DNA of 32,734 bases from a virus, in the IMG/VR virus record IMGVR_UViG_3300049855_000373, positions 1 to 32,734 of that record; one strand, given 5' to 3'. Below, in pieces: positions 24,897 to 31,479 of the stretch. The position numbers were made by a program, and so were the translations under genes. The notes beneath the pieces were generated by a model. That model made no database searches and had not been told where the DNA came from. It was given only the letters and a program-made list of their open reading frames with translations. Position 1 is the stretch's first letter; every line of letters begins with the position of its first letter.

Positions 24897-25254
24897 CTTT
24901 TTCGAGGATGAGTTCTTTTCCCCTGACACCAAGACAGCAAAGATGGAACCGGAATTCATTTATAAACTGCAAAAGCTTCGCAACGTGGTTGACGTGAATT
25001 TCGTGATTTCATCTGGATATAGAACGGAAGCTTACAACGCCATCTTGGGCGGTGCGAGTGAGAGTTATCATTGCAAGGGTATTGCGGCCGACATCGATCA
25101 CCAAGGATGGAACGGGGAAATCAAATTTAAGTTTGTTTCAGCCGCTTCGGCGCTTGGGTTCTCGATCGGAATTTATGACAAGCATTTCCATGTGGACACT
25201 CGGCTAGGTCCTAAAATCCTCTGGATAGGCAAAAGCAAATCTATGAAAGCTTAG
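24874..25254 (+). CDS. M15-family peptidase endolysin
   Basis: A 126-residue zinc peptidase of the M15 (D-Ala-D-Ala carboxypeptidase / L-Ala-D-Glu endopeptidase) group. Visible landmarks are SGYRTEAYNAILGG (47-60), then S-x-HCKGIAADID with zinc ligands His66 and Asp73, and HFHVD with His106 and Asp108. It would cut peptide cross-links of peptidoglycan at lysis. No signal peptide is present, so a holin or equivalent is required; none is obvious. GGAG lies 12 bases before ATG 24874; a TTG at 24865 three bases after that site is an alternative start. The gene overlaps the coiled-coil gene, forming a lysis pair. Confidence 0.85.
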   Translation: MRKKLSANFFEDEFFSPDTKTAKMEPEFIYKLQKLRNVVDVNFVISSGYRTEAYNAILGGASESYHCKGIAADIDHQGWNGEIKFKFVSAASALGFSIGIYDKHFHVDTRLGPKILWIGKSKSMKA

Positions 25255-25281
25255 GCTTTTCCGAAACCGGCGTGAGGATAG

Positions 25282-25310
25282 AAGGCAATAGCCTTTCACT
25301 TAGTTTTTTT
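25282..25310 (+). terminator. Weak terminator-like hairpin after the endolysin
   Basis: AAGGC (25282-25286) and GCCTT (25291-25295) form a short stem with a 4-base loop, followed after 8 bases by a run of seven T. The stem is short and the T run is offset, so termination would be inefficient. The rest of the 179-base gap to 25433 shows a TTGACG element without a convincing -10 partner. Confidence 0.3.
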
Positions 25311-25433
25311 CTCAAAAAATCCATGTCTAAAATTGCAGAATCAGCTTTTTTCTTTTGCATTTTGACGCCTTCCTATGCTCAAATGATCAAATTAAATTCA
25401 ACCCAGTTCAATTTTAAGCGAAGGTATTAACTG

Positions 25434-25925
25434 ATGTTAAAGCACATTTTTGGGACTTTTTCCATTGCTGTTTTGCTAGGCAGTACGCCGATTCTCGCGG
25501 CTGGCAAGTGTGAATTCTTTGCAAAGGCATCGGTCGGTGTTTTGGAATTCACCGGAACAGGATGCACGGTCGAAGGAAAGCCAAAGATCGAAGGCGGGAA
25601 AGTGTCCGGGGAATTCACGGTTGACCTGACAAAACTCGATGCTGGGGTTCGGTCGGAGCATATGCATGACAAGTATCTTGAGACCAAGAAATTCCCTAAG
25701 GCAATCTTAAAACTCGATCCAATGCCAGAATCGGGCGGTGCTTTTACGGGAAAGCTAACACTCCACGGTATCGAAAAATCCGTTTCAGGAAACGCCGAGA
25801 AGTCGGCCAGCGGTTTCTCGTTCAAATTCGAAGTAAACACACCGGATTTTGGAATCGCCGAAGCATCCTATAAGGGAATAACCATTGCGAAAACTGTCGC
25901 TATTTCTGGCTCTATTGATAAGTGA
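25434..25925 (+). CDS. YceI-family periplasmic protein
   Basis: The 163-residue product has a signal peptide (MLKHIFGTFSIAVLLGSTPILAA, cleavage near residue 23) and a YceI lipocalin-like domain. The best landmark is LDAGVRSEHMHDKYLETKKF at about 68-87, matching the family's conserved RxxHM-x2-KYL segment, followed by ILKL, a GKLTLHG strand and a final SISG-like strand. YceI proteins bind polyisoprenoid-like lipids in the periplasm and often lie beside cytochromes. The start has AAGG 10 bases upstream. The last 41 bases overlap the cytochrome-porin gene. This is a host-type gene, unusual in a phage. Confidence 0.85.
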   Translation: MLKHIFGTFSIAVLLGSTPILAAGKCEFFAKASVGVLEFTGTGCTVEGKPKIEGGKVSGEFTVDLTKLDAGVRSEHMHDKYLETKKFPKAILKLDPMPESGGAFTGKLTLHGIEKSVSGNAEKSASGFSFKFEVNTPDFGIAEASYKGITIAKTVAISGSIDK

Positions 25926-26922
25926 TATCGGTTTGGGTTATCCTCAGACAATAGTCCACGGATATCAGACGTGTGTGACCTGTCATGCATCCATTGACGG
26001 CGGTGACACACTGAATAACTACGGGCGCGCGATGACTGAAGAATTCATGGCTACCTTCGCACGCGAGGGGGAAGCTAGAGAGTTCTTCGGCCTAGCCGAA
26101 TCAGACGCGATTGACCTTGGTTTAGAGTATCGAAACCTAAAGGTGACCGATGCAAAAACTGGCAAGTCTGATCAGTTCCCTATGTATTCGGTTGGGCAAT
26201 TGGTGCTTAGACATGCTGGCCTGTCTGTGCTTGCTAGTGTTGGATATTTTGGACGTGACCGGACTTATCAGACAAGACTTTGGTGGGTGAACTATAATGT
26301 CAGTGCTGACTCTCATCGTCTGGATTTTAAGCTCGGTTATTGGCTCCCTGTGGTTGGGATTGGCCTCAATAATCATGATCTTTCGATCAAAAAAGGACAG
26401 GGGTTCGGGCGCGGACAAGAAAGATTCATTTCCCAAGTGAGCTATGGCAATCGCTGGCTTGAGGGCAAGATCATGATGGCCCGAAAAGACATCGACATCG
26501 AAAAGGGCGAGGATAACTTTCCCTCCAACCGATCCGAATCACCTGAGGAAATCCTAGGACAACTCCTTTTCAGACGCATCGAGGGCTTTGAGTTCGGCCT
26601 ACACGGTCGGCAAACCGATGGAAAAAATTCTCTGCAAGGATTCTCGACCCGCCTAGCAAAAAAGAAAGCCTACATTTTCCTTCAACAAGACTTCGATCCG
26701 CTCAAACAGGTCCGCGCGAGCTATGGCCGTGGCGGGTTCTTTCTGATCAGAGGGCTTGACCTTTACTATGAGGTCGATCGCCTTGAGACCAAAACCACGG
26801 CAACGGACACAAGAACTTTGGGGTTCAACTGGATGCTAAGGCCACGCTTTGAATATGAAGGGAGCTACGCCCAATGGCGCGAGGGATCGGCTTACCAGAC
26901 GAGTTTGAAGGTCTGGCTGTAA
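25885..26922 (+). CDS. Outer-membrane beta-barrel with N-terminal heme-c motif (cytochrome-porin fusion)
   Basis: A 345-residue protein starting at TTG 25885, with AAGGGA seven bases upstream. A signal peptide (residues 1-19, MRKLSLFLALLISDIGLG) is followed by the heme-c site TCVTCHAS (Cys30, Cys33, His34), a short linker with NNYGRAM, then about 270 residues of alternating polar/hydrophobic strands with aromatic ends (for example RLWWVNYNV, FKLGYWLPVV, RFEYEGSYAQW), typical of a beta-barrel. Ending in Leu instead of Phe is not unusual. It would place a heme at the periplasmic mouth of a pore. The gene overlaps YceI by 41 bases, so both are coupled, and overlaps the nuclease gene at its 3' end. 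The family is recognised only in outline. Confidence 0.65.
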   Translation: MRKLSLFLALLISDIGLGYPQTIVHGYQTCVTCHASIDGGDTLNNYGRAMTEEFMATFAREGEAREFFGLAESDAIDLGLEYRNLKVTDAKTGKSDQFPMYSVGQLVLRHAGLSVLASVGYFGRDRTYQTRLWWVNYNVSADSHRLDFKLGYWLPVVGIGLNNHDLSIKKGQGFGRGQERFISQVSYGNRWLEGKIMMARKDIDIEKGEDNFPSNRSESPEEILGQLLFRRIEGFEFGLHGRQTDGKNSLQGFSTRLAKKKAYIFLQQDFDPLKQVRASYGRGGFFLIRGLDLYYEVDRLETKTTATDTRTLGFNWMLRPRFEYEGSYAQWREGSAYQTSLKVWL

Positions 26923-27245
26923 AAGATTTTGTGTCCGAGAAGTTTTTGCAGAATCAAATGATCGAGTATCTAAACGAAGAGACTTCAGGGCTATTCTGGC
27001 AAAATGACAGTATAGGCATCAAAGGCCGCAAGCGGCAAAACAAGTATCGGCCTAACGGCGTGCCTGATATTCTTGGGTGCCTTGACGGGAGGCTCGTTGG
27101 GATTGAGGTAAAAGCGCCGAAAGGCAAAATGCTTCAATCCCAACTTGATTTTTCAAGCCGGCTGAAACAGGCGGGTGGTCTTTATTTTGTGGTTCGCTCG
27201 ATGCAAGATCTAACGGAACTCATGAAAATTCATGGTTGGACATAG
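26874..27245 (+). CDS. VRR-NUC domain nuclease
   Basis: A 123-residue nuclease of the PD-(D/E)xK superfamily, VRR-NUC branch. The catalytic landmarks are NGVPDIL (Asp65), IEVKAPKGK (Glu78 and Lys80) and a Gln-rich segment QSQLDF, with SEKFLQNQMIEYLN at the N-terminal side. VRR-NUC proteins act on branched or single-strand-flap DNA and in phages often serve as junction resolvases. ATG 26874 has GGGAG nine bases upstream but lies inside the porin gene (49-base overlap); GTG 26931 just past the porin stop is an alternative that would match the usual family N-terminus. Its 3' end lies in a direct repeat. Confidence 0.75.
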   Translation: MARGIGLPDEFEGLAVKDFVSEKFLQNQMIEYLNEETSGLFWQNDSIGIKGRKRQNKYRPNGVPDILGCLDGRLVGIEVKAPKGKMLQSQLDFSSRLKQAGGLYFVVRSMQDLTELMKIHGWT

Positions 27246-27334
27246 TTTCAAGATGTTCGATTTCATCATGGGACTAATGGAACTCATCAAAATTCATGGT
27301 TGGTCATAGTTTCACGCGGTTCGATTTCACCAGA
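27211..27334. repeat. Imperfect 60-bp direct repeat, two copies
   Basis: Two copies start at 27211 and 27275 (offset 64), about 50 of 60 positions identical. Copy 1 holds the C-terminal codons of the VRR-NUC gene (ending IHGWT); copy 2 holds the C-terminal codons of the opposing HTH gene on the other strand. A tandem duplication has thus created part of the convergent gene junction. Confidence 0.7.
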
Positions 27335-27559
27335 CAACTCCTGTTGGTCCTGATTTGCTTGCGCGAGTCGGGACCTTTCCCTTTCTACTTGCGCACTGGT
27401 AAGGGCCATCACAGCACCGGGCGCTGGCCTCACCTTGCCAGAGAGTTGGTGCGCGGCGACAAGGACCGTTTTAAGGCGGCCTTGTGATATCCATTTTCGA
27501 ACCGTCTTTTCGCTTACTCCGATTATTCGGGCCGCGTCATTGATACTGAAATATTCCAC
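27287..27559 (-). CDS. Helix-turn-helix protein, excisionase-like
   Basis: A 90-residue protein with the MerR/excisionase-type helix-turn-helix: EYFSINDAARIIG, turn, VSEKTVRKWISQGRLK (about 2-30). A basic hinge region follows and the C-terminal third is Gln/Glu/Arg-rich and helical. Its last codons lie in the second copy of the 60-bp repeat. It begins 3 bases after the stop of the next gene in the minus-strand operon. It may be an excisionase, a transcription regulator or a terminase-site binding protein; only the DNA-binding domain is supported. Confidence 0.7.
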   Translation of the reverse strand: MEYFSINDAARIIGVSEKTVRKWISQGRLKTVLVAAHQLSGKVRPAPGAVMALTSAQVERERSRLAQANQDQQELSGEIEPRETMTNHEF

Positions 27560-27562
27560 CGT

Positions 27563-27805
27563 TCAAGCTTCCTTCGCTAGTGAACATTTATCGATCGGCG
27601 TGATTATAAAGCCCTCATCTGACTTGATTGGCTCAAGGTATGGGAAAATTTGATTCCCGACCGTGAGGTATTTTAGATATCCAATCACCGTTTTACTTTC
27701 GCCATGTAGTCTAACAGAGAGTTTTGTTCCTTCCTTCAGTTCCGCTGCAAGGGCTACCTCAGTCTTACTTTTCTGGAAATAGAAAACCGCGCAATCAATC
27801 TTCAT
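27563..27805 (-). CDS. Small unknown early-region protein
   Basis: An 80-residue strand-rich protein, with a start overlapping the upstream stop as ATGA. Segments such as CAVFYFQKSKTEVAL, LSVRLHGESKTVIGYLKYL and EGFIITPIDKC suggest a small beta domain. No family is recognised. It lies in the minus-strand recombination operon, between an unknown gene and the HTH gene. Confidence 0.6.
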   Translation of the reverse strand: MKIDCAVFYFQKSKTEVALAAELKEGTKLSVRLHGESKTVIGYLKYLTVGNQIFPYLEPIKSDEGFIITPIDKCSLAKEA

Positions 27806-28140
27806 TGCAGTCCCTCCTTTGGCTTTTTTCTATTCAGAATTGGCCCAACTTGGGCCTCATGCAAGGGAATATTAAAGCAAACTGTTTCAGCTAAGTTTTC
27901 GATTATGTCGGTGATATCTAATTGGTGAGCCTTACTGAATTCCATAAGCAGCATAGCAAAGACGGCGGTCACTCTCTCATGGGTCAATAGCTCGTAATTG
28001 AGTTCGACAAGCTTTCCTTGCCTATTGGCCTCAAAGATCGCATCGGTTGACACGCCCGATGCTATGACGCCGATATTGTAGAATACACCCGCTATTGCTT
28101 GCGGCTCGACCTCTAAAATATCGACGTGCTTGTCTTGCAT
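27802..28140 (-). CDS. Unknown early-region protein
   Basis: The 112-residue product starts at ATG 28140 with GAGG six bases upstream; another ATG at 28152 lacks a ribosome site. The middle (IAGVFYNIGVIASGVSTDAIFEANRQ) and the following helix (LLTHERVTAVFAMLLMEFSKAH) are moderately hydrophobic but not long enough for membrane helices. A conserved-looking tail ends in PILNRKKPKEGLQ. The ATGA overlap with the next gene shows coupling. No family is recognised. Confidence 0.6.
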   Translation of the reverse strand: MQDKHVDILEVEPQAIAGVFYNIGVIASGVSTDAIFEANRQGKLVELNYELLTHERVTAVFAMLLMEFSKAHQLDITDIIENLAETVCFNIPLHEAQVGPILNRKKPKEGLQ

Positions 28141-28174
28141 TAGGGACCTCATTTTTTTGATTGGTCCCTTGGTT

Positions 28175-28810
28175 TTACTTGATTACAGGGAGGTTTTCAC
28201 TCAAAAACTTTGTCGCATCCTTGAGAGTAGCTAGGTTCCATGAATTGATAACAGCCGTGCTTTGAATATTTAAAAGCTTCGTGACGGTTTCAGGGCCATG
28301 CGCTGCAACATAGTTTCGAATCAGAGCCAACTGATCGGCTTTGATTTTTGGGTCATCGGCTTTTACAGCCGGAACAGGCGCTTTTACGTTAGCAGCGGCT
28401 GGCCTTTGTTCGGGCTTTCTGTCCTCAGGCGCGGCGTCAATATCCTCGTCGGCGGTCAAATTTAAAAGCGCGGCGTAGGCATACCTTCGGCCGTAAGTGA
28501 CTATGCTTCCCATGTCTTGAGCGGGAACCTTTGCGCGGCCAACGCTATCGAGAGGCATTGGAATGCTGGCACTTAGTTTTTCACCCGATGCATCGGAAAG
28601 AAAAGCGGTCACGATAAGCCAGGGCTTTTGGGCTATTTCGATTGCTTCGGTTGTGGTATGCACCGATAGGCCCTGGCTTTGAAGGCCTTCGGTGGTAGCT
28701 GAAACAATTTCATCAAGATCGGCGTATTTATAATTGTAAGCTTGCCGATTTTTCCCAAAAGGTCTGAAAAGTTTTCTGGCCTCAACTAGCTTTTGCACAA
28801 TTGTAGTCAT
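28175..28810 (-). CDS. erf: ERF-family single-strand annealing protein
   Basis: A 211-residue recombination protein. The ERF domain covers residues 1-140: NYKYADLDEIV near 26, a central strand WLIVTAFLSDASGEKL, and the family signature QDMGSIVTYGRRYAYAALL with LTADEDIDA (about 98-128). The C-terminal part is a Pro/Ala/Lys linker and a helical tail, as in other ERF proteins. It anneals complementary single strands during phage recombination and genome circularisation. The start ATG overlaps the stop of the Gp157-like gene. The partner exonuclease is not evident in this window; the VRR-NUC nuclease may assist. Confidence 0.85.
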   Translation of the reverse strand: MTTIVQKLVEARKLFRPFGKNRQAYNYKYADLDEIVSATTEGLQSQGLSVHTTTEAIEIAQKPWLIVTAFLSDASGEKLSASIPMPLDSVGRAKVPAQDMGSIVTYGRRYAYAALLNLTADEDIDAAPEDRKPEQRPAAANVKAPVPAVKADDPKIKADQLALIRNYVAAHGPETVTKLLNIQSTAVINSWNLATLKDATKFLSENLPVIK

Positions 28811-29340
28811 TTCACGCCCTCTTTTAAGACTGAGAATTTAGGGAAGGTGTTTATTTTGATTTCCGCGATTTCCTTCGCCATTGCGTTGCCATCGGCAAGG
28901 GCTTTTTGAATTGCGGTTTTATCCCATGAATATTCTGTGCGCACGAAATTACTGTAGTGTATGGCTTTCATGACATCGGGCTCCCCCATTTTGAGGTGAA
29001 CCGAGCCTTTGCCTTTTTGCAGTGTCACGGCGTATTCATTGCCGGTGAACTTTTCAAAGCCTGTCGCATTCATCGCAAAAATAAGGTGTTCACGAATGCG
29101 TTTTATATTCGTCTGGATTGTTTTTTTTGCTGTGGAGTATTCTTTTTCGCGTGCCGAAAGATAGAATTCTTGCGCTTCCAGCTTATCTAGCAGGTATTTG
29201 TAGTTGTCGACCTTGACCTTTGCGCCATCCATAAGGTCAACTTGAGCCGAAAGGTCAATGTTTTCGGTAAGATCGTCAACCGCTTGCAGGGCAAGCAATA
29301 GCTGGTAAAGAGAATCAGGTTTTTTGTCTGAATCGGACAT
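28807..29340 (-). CDS. Gp157-like phage protein
   Basis: A 177-residue, largely helical protein resembling the siphovirus Gp157 family: an N-terminal helix SLYQLLLALQAVDDL, a linker, then a long helix with KYLLDKLEAQEFYL and KKTIQTNIKRIREHLIFAM, and a C-terminal strand region with EYAVTLQKGKGSVHL. ATG 29340 is chosen because GAGGG lies about 9 bases upstream; an upstream ATG at 29388 adds 16 unlikely residues. Members of this family often lie beside single-strand-binding or annealing proteins, as here. The biochemical role is not known. Confidence 0.7.
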   Translation of the reverse strand: MSDSDKKPDSLYQLLLALQAVDDLTENIDLSAQVDLMDGAKVKVDNYKYLLDKLEAQEFYLSAREKEYSTAKKTIQTNIKRIREHLIFAMNATGFEKFTGNEYAVTLQKGKGSVHLKMGEPDVMKAIHYSNFVRTEYSWDKTAIQKALADGNAMAKEIAEIKINTFPKFSVLKEGVK

Positions 29341-29407
29341 ACTTCGCACCCTCATTTGAGAATGGAAATATGCCCTAAAACACCTCAAAAGGCAAGCAGG
29401 ACATGGC

Positions 29408-29602
29408 CTAGCGGGGTTCGGATACCTTCACAATTTGGCCTTTTGCGATCCAACTCCCAGCACCGGCCGGCACCAAATTTTCGACCTCATAAACGGTCCC
29501 ATGCTGTCTCATCCTCATAGGAAACCTCACCCAGCCGCCATGTTCACACCGTGCGCGTATCTTTTTGGTTTTCGGGTCATACACAATTCTAACTTGTGAC
29601 AT
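29408..29602 (-). CDS. Small unknown early-region protein
   Basis: A 64-residue basic protein from ATG 29602 with GAGG seven bases before it. It has a short strand-rich layout: VRIVYDPKTKKI, a Cys/His pair in ARCEHGGWVRFP and a final VKVSEPR. No family is recognised. It is first in the minus-strand early operon, about 30 bases after a possible promoter. Confidence 0.55.
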   Translation of the reverse strand: MSQVRIVYDPKTKKIRARCEHGGWVRFPMRMRQHGTVYEVENLVPAGAGSWIAKGQIVKVSEPR

Positions 29603-29639
29603 ATGAAATCCTCGATATAAATCAGACAATCTCGGGGAC

Positions 29640-29668
29640 CATATAAGCCGACGAATGCATTGATACAA
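29640..29668 (-). promoter_or_regulatory. Possible leftward early promoter
   Basis: On the minus strand TTGTAT (29668-29663) and TATATG (29645-29640) are 17 bases apart, with 3/6 and 4/6 consensus matches. It lies between the strong terminator and the first early gene, where a promoter is needed. The motif is weak. Confidence 0.35.
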
Positions 29669-29689
29669 CTGATTTTTATGACAATGGGG

Positions 29690-29720
29690 AAAATTCCGAC
29701 TCCGAAACGGAGCCGAAATT
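29690..29720 (-). terminator. Intrinsic terminator of the minus-strand virion operon
   Basis: On the minus strand AATTTCGGCTCCG pairs with CGGAGTCGGAATT over 13 positions (two G-T wobbles) with a three-base loop, and the stem runs into TT. It lies 20 bases beyond the stop of the virion gene ending at 29740 and would prevent read-through into the early block. Confidence 0.75.
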
Positions 29721-29739
29721 CTGATCAAAGAATTTTGAT

Positions 29740-30594
29740 TTAGGTGAGATCGCGGGTAACCGTAGTTCGCTCGCTATCGGTCATCGATGCTGTGATTCGA
29801 TCTTTGGTGTCAGCAATGTCTCTGAATTTGACCGTGGCAAGGCCGCCGCCTAGGTCAATAATGTCAGTTTTTCCAGCCGCGACAGCGACTAAAAGGCGTA
29901 ATAGCTCGGCCGCCGAGTATCCTGATTCAATGACCTCTGTCCATGGATTGCCAGCACTTCCGGCACCGTTTAGCTTTTCCCCCATCGTTCCGGCCGTGTT
30001 GAAATCGGCCGCAATTGAGTTCCAAACCGCTTCGGCCAATCCTTCAGGCGACAAGGGAGTCGGTCCCCCGGCCGTGGCGATCATGAAAGCATCCGCTTCC
30101 ATCGATACCGAAGGCGTGAGGACCAAAGTTCCGCTGGCACTCATGGAAAAAATCCCGCCGAGTGTGGAACTCAGAACCGATAGGGTCATCGATCCGCTTG
30201 CGATCATGTTTTGAAGTGTCGAAAGCAAAGCCGAGTTTACCGATAGGACCAAGGCACCGCTTGCGATCATTTCAGCTAAGAGGGACATCGTCGCATTCGT
30301 CGCGGTGATGACCATGGAACTCGAGCCAGACATTGGAAGGCCGGAAGTTAAGACAACCACGCCTTGGGTGATCGCGGCCGAACTTTCCGTGTAGCTCGAG
30401 ATGCTTCCGGATCCCATTGGAAGCACAAACGAACTCGGCGCAAGGTGTCCGTTAGCATACCCTCCAAAGATGGCGGGGAATGCTCCGACAAATCGATTGC
30501 GAAACCCACCCTTGACGATGTTGCCGTATTCCCCAGCCAGTCCGCGCGACAGGCCGGGCACTTGGTATCGGTCTCGACCGTTGCGGACTAGCAT
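29740..30594 (-). CDS. Virion structural protein with 21-residue repeats
   Basis: The 284-residue product starts at ATG 30594 with GGAG six bases upstream; a further ATG at 30606 has none. The middle (residues 88-171) holds four units of 21 residues beginning MSGSSS, MIASGA, MIASGS and MSASGT, alternating small polar and hydrophobic residues. The C-terminal part has LAEAVWNSIAADFNTAGTMG and GNPWTEVIESGYSAAELLRLL, then FRDIADTKDRITA, a pattern seen in phage structural proteins of unknown role. It begins 3 bases before the upstream gene's stop. The repeats may form a beta-solenoid or fibre. It ends at a strong terminator. Confidence 0.6.
   Translation of the reverse strand: MLVRNGRDRYQVPGLSRGLAGEYGNIVKGGFRNRFVGAFPAIFGGYANGHLAPSSFVLPMGSGSISSYTESSAAITQGVVVLTSGLPMSGSSSMVITATNATMSLLAEMIASGALVLSVNSALLSTLQNMIASGSMTLSVLSSTLGGIFSMSASGTLVLTPSVSMEADAFMIATAGGPTPLSPEGLAEAVWNSIAADFNTAGTMGEKLNGAGSAGNPWTEVIESGYSAAELLRLLVAVAAGKTDIIDLGGGLATVKFRDIADTKDRITASMTDSERTTVTRDLT
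30082..30333 (-). repeat. Four 63-bp coding repeats
   Basis: Units start at Met codons at 30333, 30270, 30207 and 30144, each 63 bases apart. The two central units share the segment cgatcat and most of their codons. They encode the 21-residue repeats of the structural protein. Confidence 0.7.
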
Positions 30595-30596
30595 GA

Positions 30597-31475
30597 TTAG
30601 CTCCATCCAAATTCAAGTGACCCGAAAAAGTTTGACGTTGCGGCCGTTGCAGCGCCGGAAAAGTAAAGCCATACCAAACAAGCTCCGTCCTGAATTTGCG
30701 GAAGGCTTGGAATCTGGTTTAGAAAATCTCTTTCCGATGCGACAGAAACCGTTGTGAGAGGGATTGTCAAAAGCGGCTTAGCAAGAACAAGCGCGGCGGT
30801 TCCGGCTCCGGAAGCGGCCGAGAGAGTCAGTGTCTGGACTGATTTGATTCCAGTGTCACCGTTGGCCAAAGGCAAGAAAGGACCGTAGTTGTTCGCCGCT
30901 GTTCCGCTGTGCGTTATATGCGGCGTGATTGCAGAGGCGGTGCAAGCAACGGTCACGGGCAAAGTGCGGCCAGCGGTTGACGCGGTGTTCGTGTAGCTTA
31001 GCGCCACGTTGTGCGCTGTCGCGCCGGAAGTGGTGACGATGGAAAGGAACGCCCGCACGCCTTCGCCGTTCGTGTAGCGAAGCGTTGGAGTTCCTGTAAG
31101 CGTCTGGGCCGTGGCACTGTTCATCGAAATGCCAGGGTAATAGCCTTGCATGTCCACAAGCATAAGCTGTGCAGGAACGCCCGTTGCAACGCCCGTAATC
31201 GCCGAACCGTTCAACGCATGCTTGGTGTCTGTCGATACGTTTCCGCCGTGTCTCATTCCAAAGATTTGAGTTCCGTTCCCGGTCGACTCGTCGCAGGTTG
31301 TCCACGCTAAAGCAGTTCCCGCAAAGGCGTTCGCTACAGGTGAACCGGCCAAAGATGAGAACTCATACCAACGGCCAGCTGTGTATGCAGCCGCGCCCGT
31401 GATCTTGTTCCAGTCATTTCGGAAATATTTGCCGCCTGTAATTGACGCGACAAGGTCATCTATAGATGTGAACAT
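30597..31475 (-). CDS. Virion structural protein, paralogue of the gene at 32121
   Basis: A 292-residue Gly/Ala/Thr-rich, strand-forming protein. It starts FTSIDDLVASITGGKYFRND and its C-terminal half (LSYTNTASTAGRTLP, PFLPLANGDTGIKSVQTLTL, LVLAKPLLTIPL, IQDGACLVWLYF) matches the partial gene at 32121 in order and motifs. These proteins are found in phage head/virion gene clusters; a decoration or appendage role is likely but unproven. GGAG overlapping the end of the endonuclease gene serves as its ribosome site, so its translation may depend on that gene. Confidence 0.65.
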   Translation of the reverse strand: MFTSIDDLVASITGGKYFRNDWNKITGAAAYTAGRWYEFSSLAGSPVANAFAGTALAWTTCDESTGNGTQIFGMRHGGNVSTDTKHALNGSAITGVATGVPAQLMLVDMQGYYPGISMNSATAQTLTGTPTLRYTNGEGVRAFLSIVTTSGATAHNVALSYTNTASTAGRTLPVTVACTASAITPHITHSGTAANNYGPFLPLANGDTGIKSVQTLTLSAASGAGTAALVLAKPLLTIPLTTVSVASERDFLNQIPSLPQIQDGACLVWLYFSGAATAATSNFFGSLEFGWS

Positions 31476-31479
31476 TTTT

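Noticed and set aside
27211-27334. CRISPR-like repeat
   Set aside because: Only two imperfect copies with almost no spacer, both inside coding ends; no array or cas genes.
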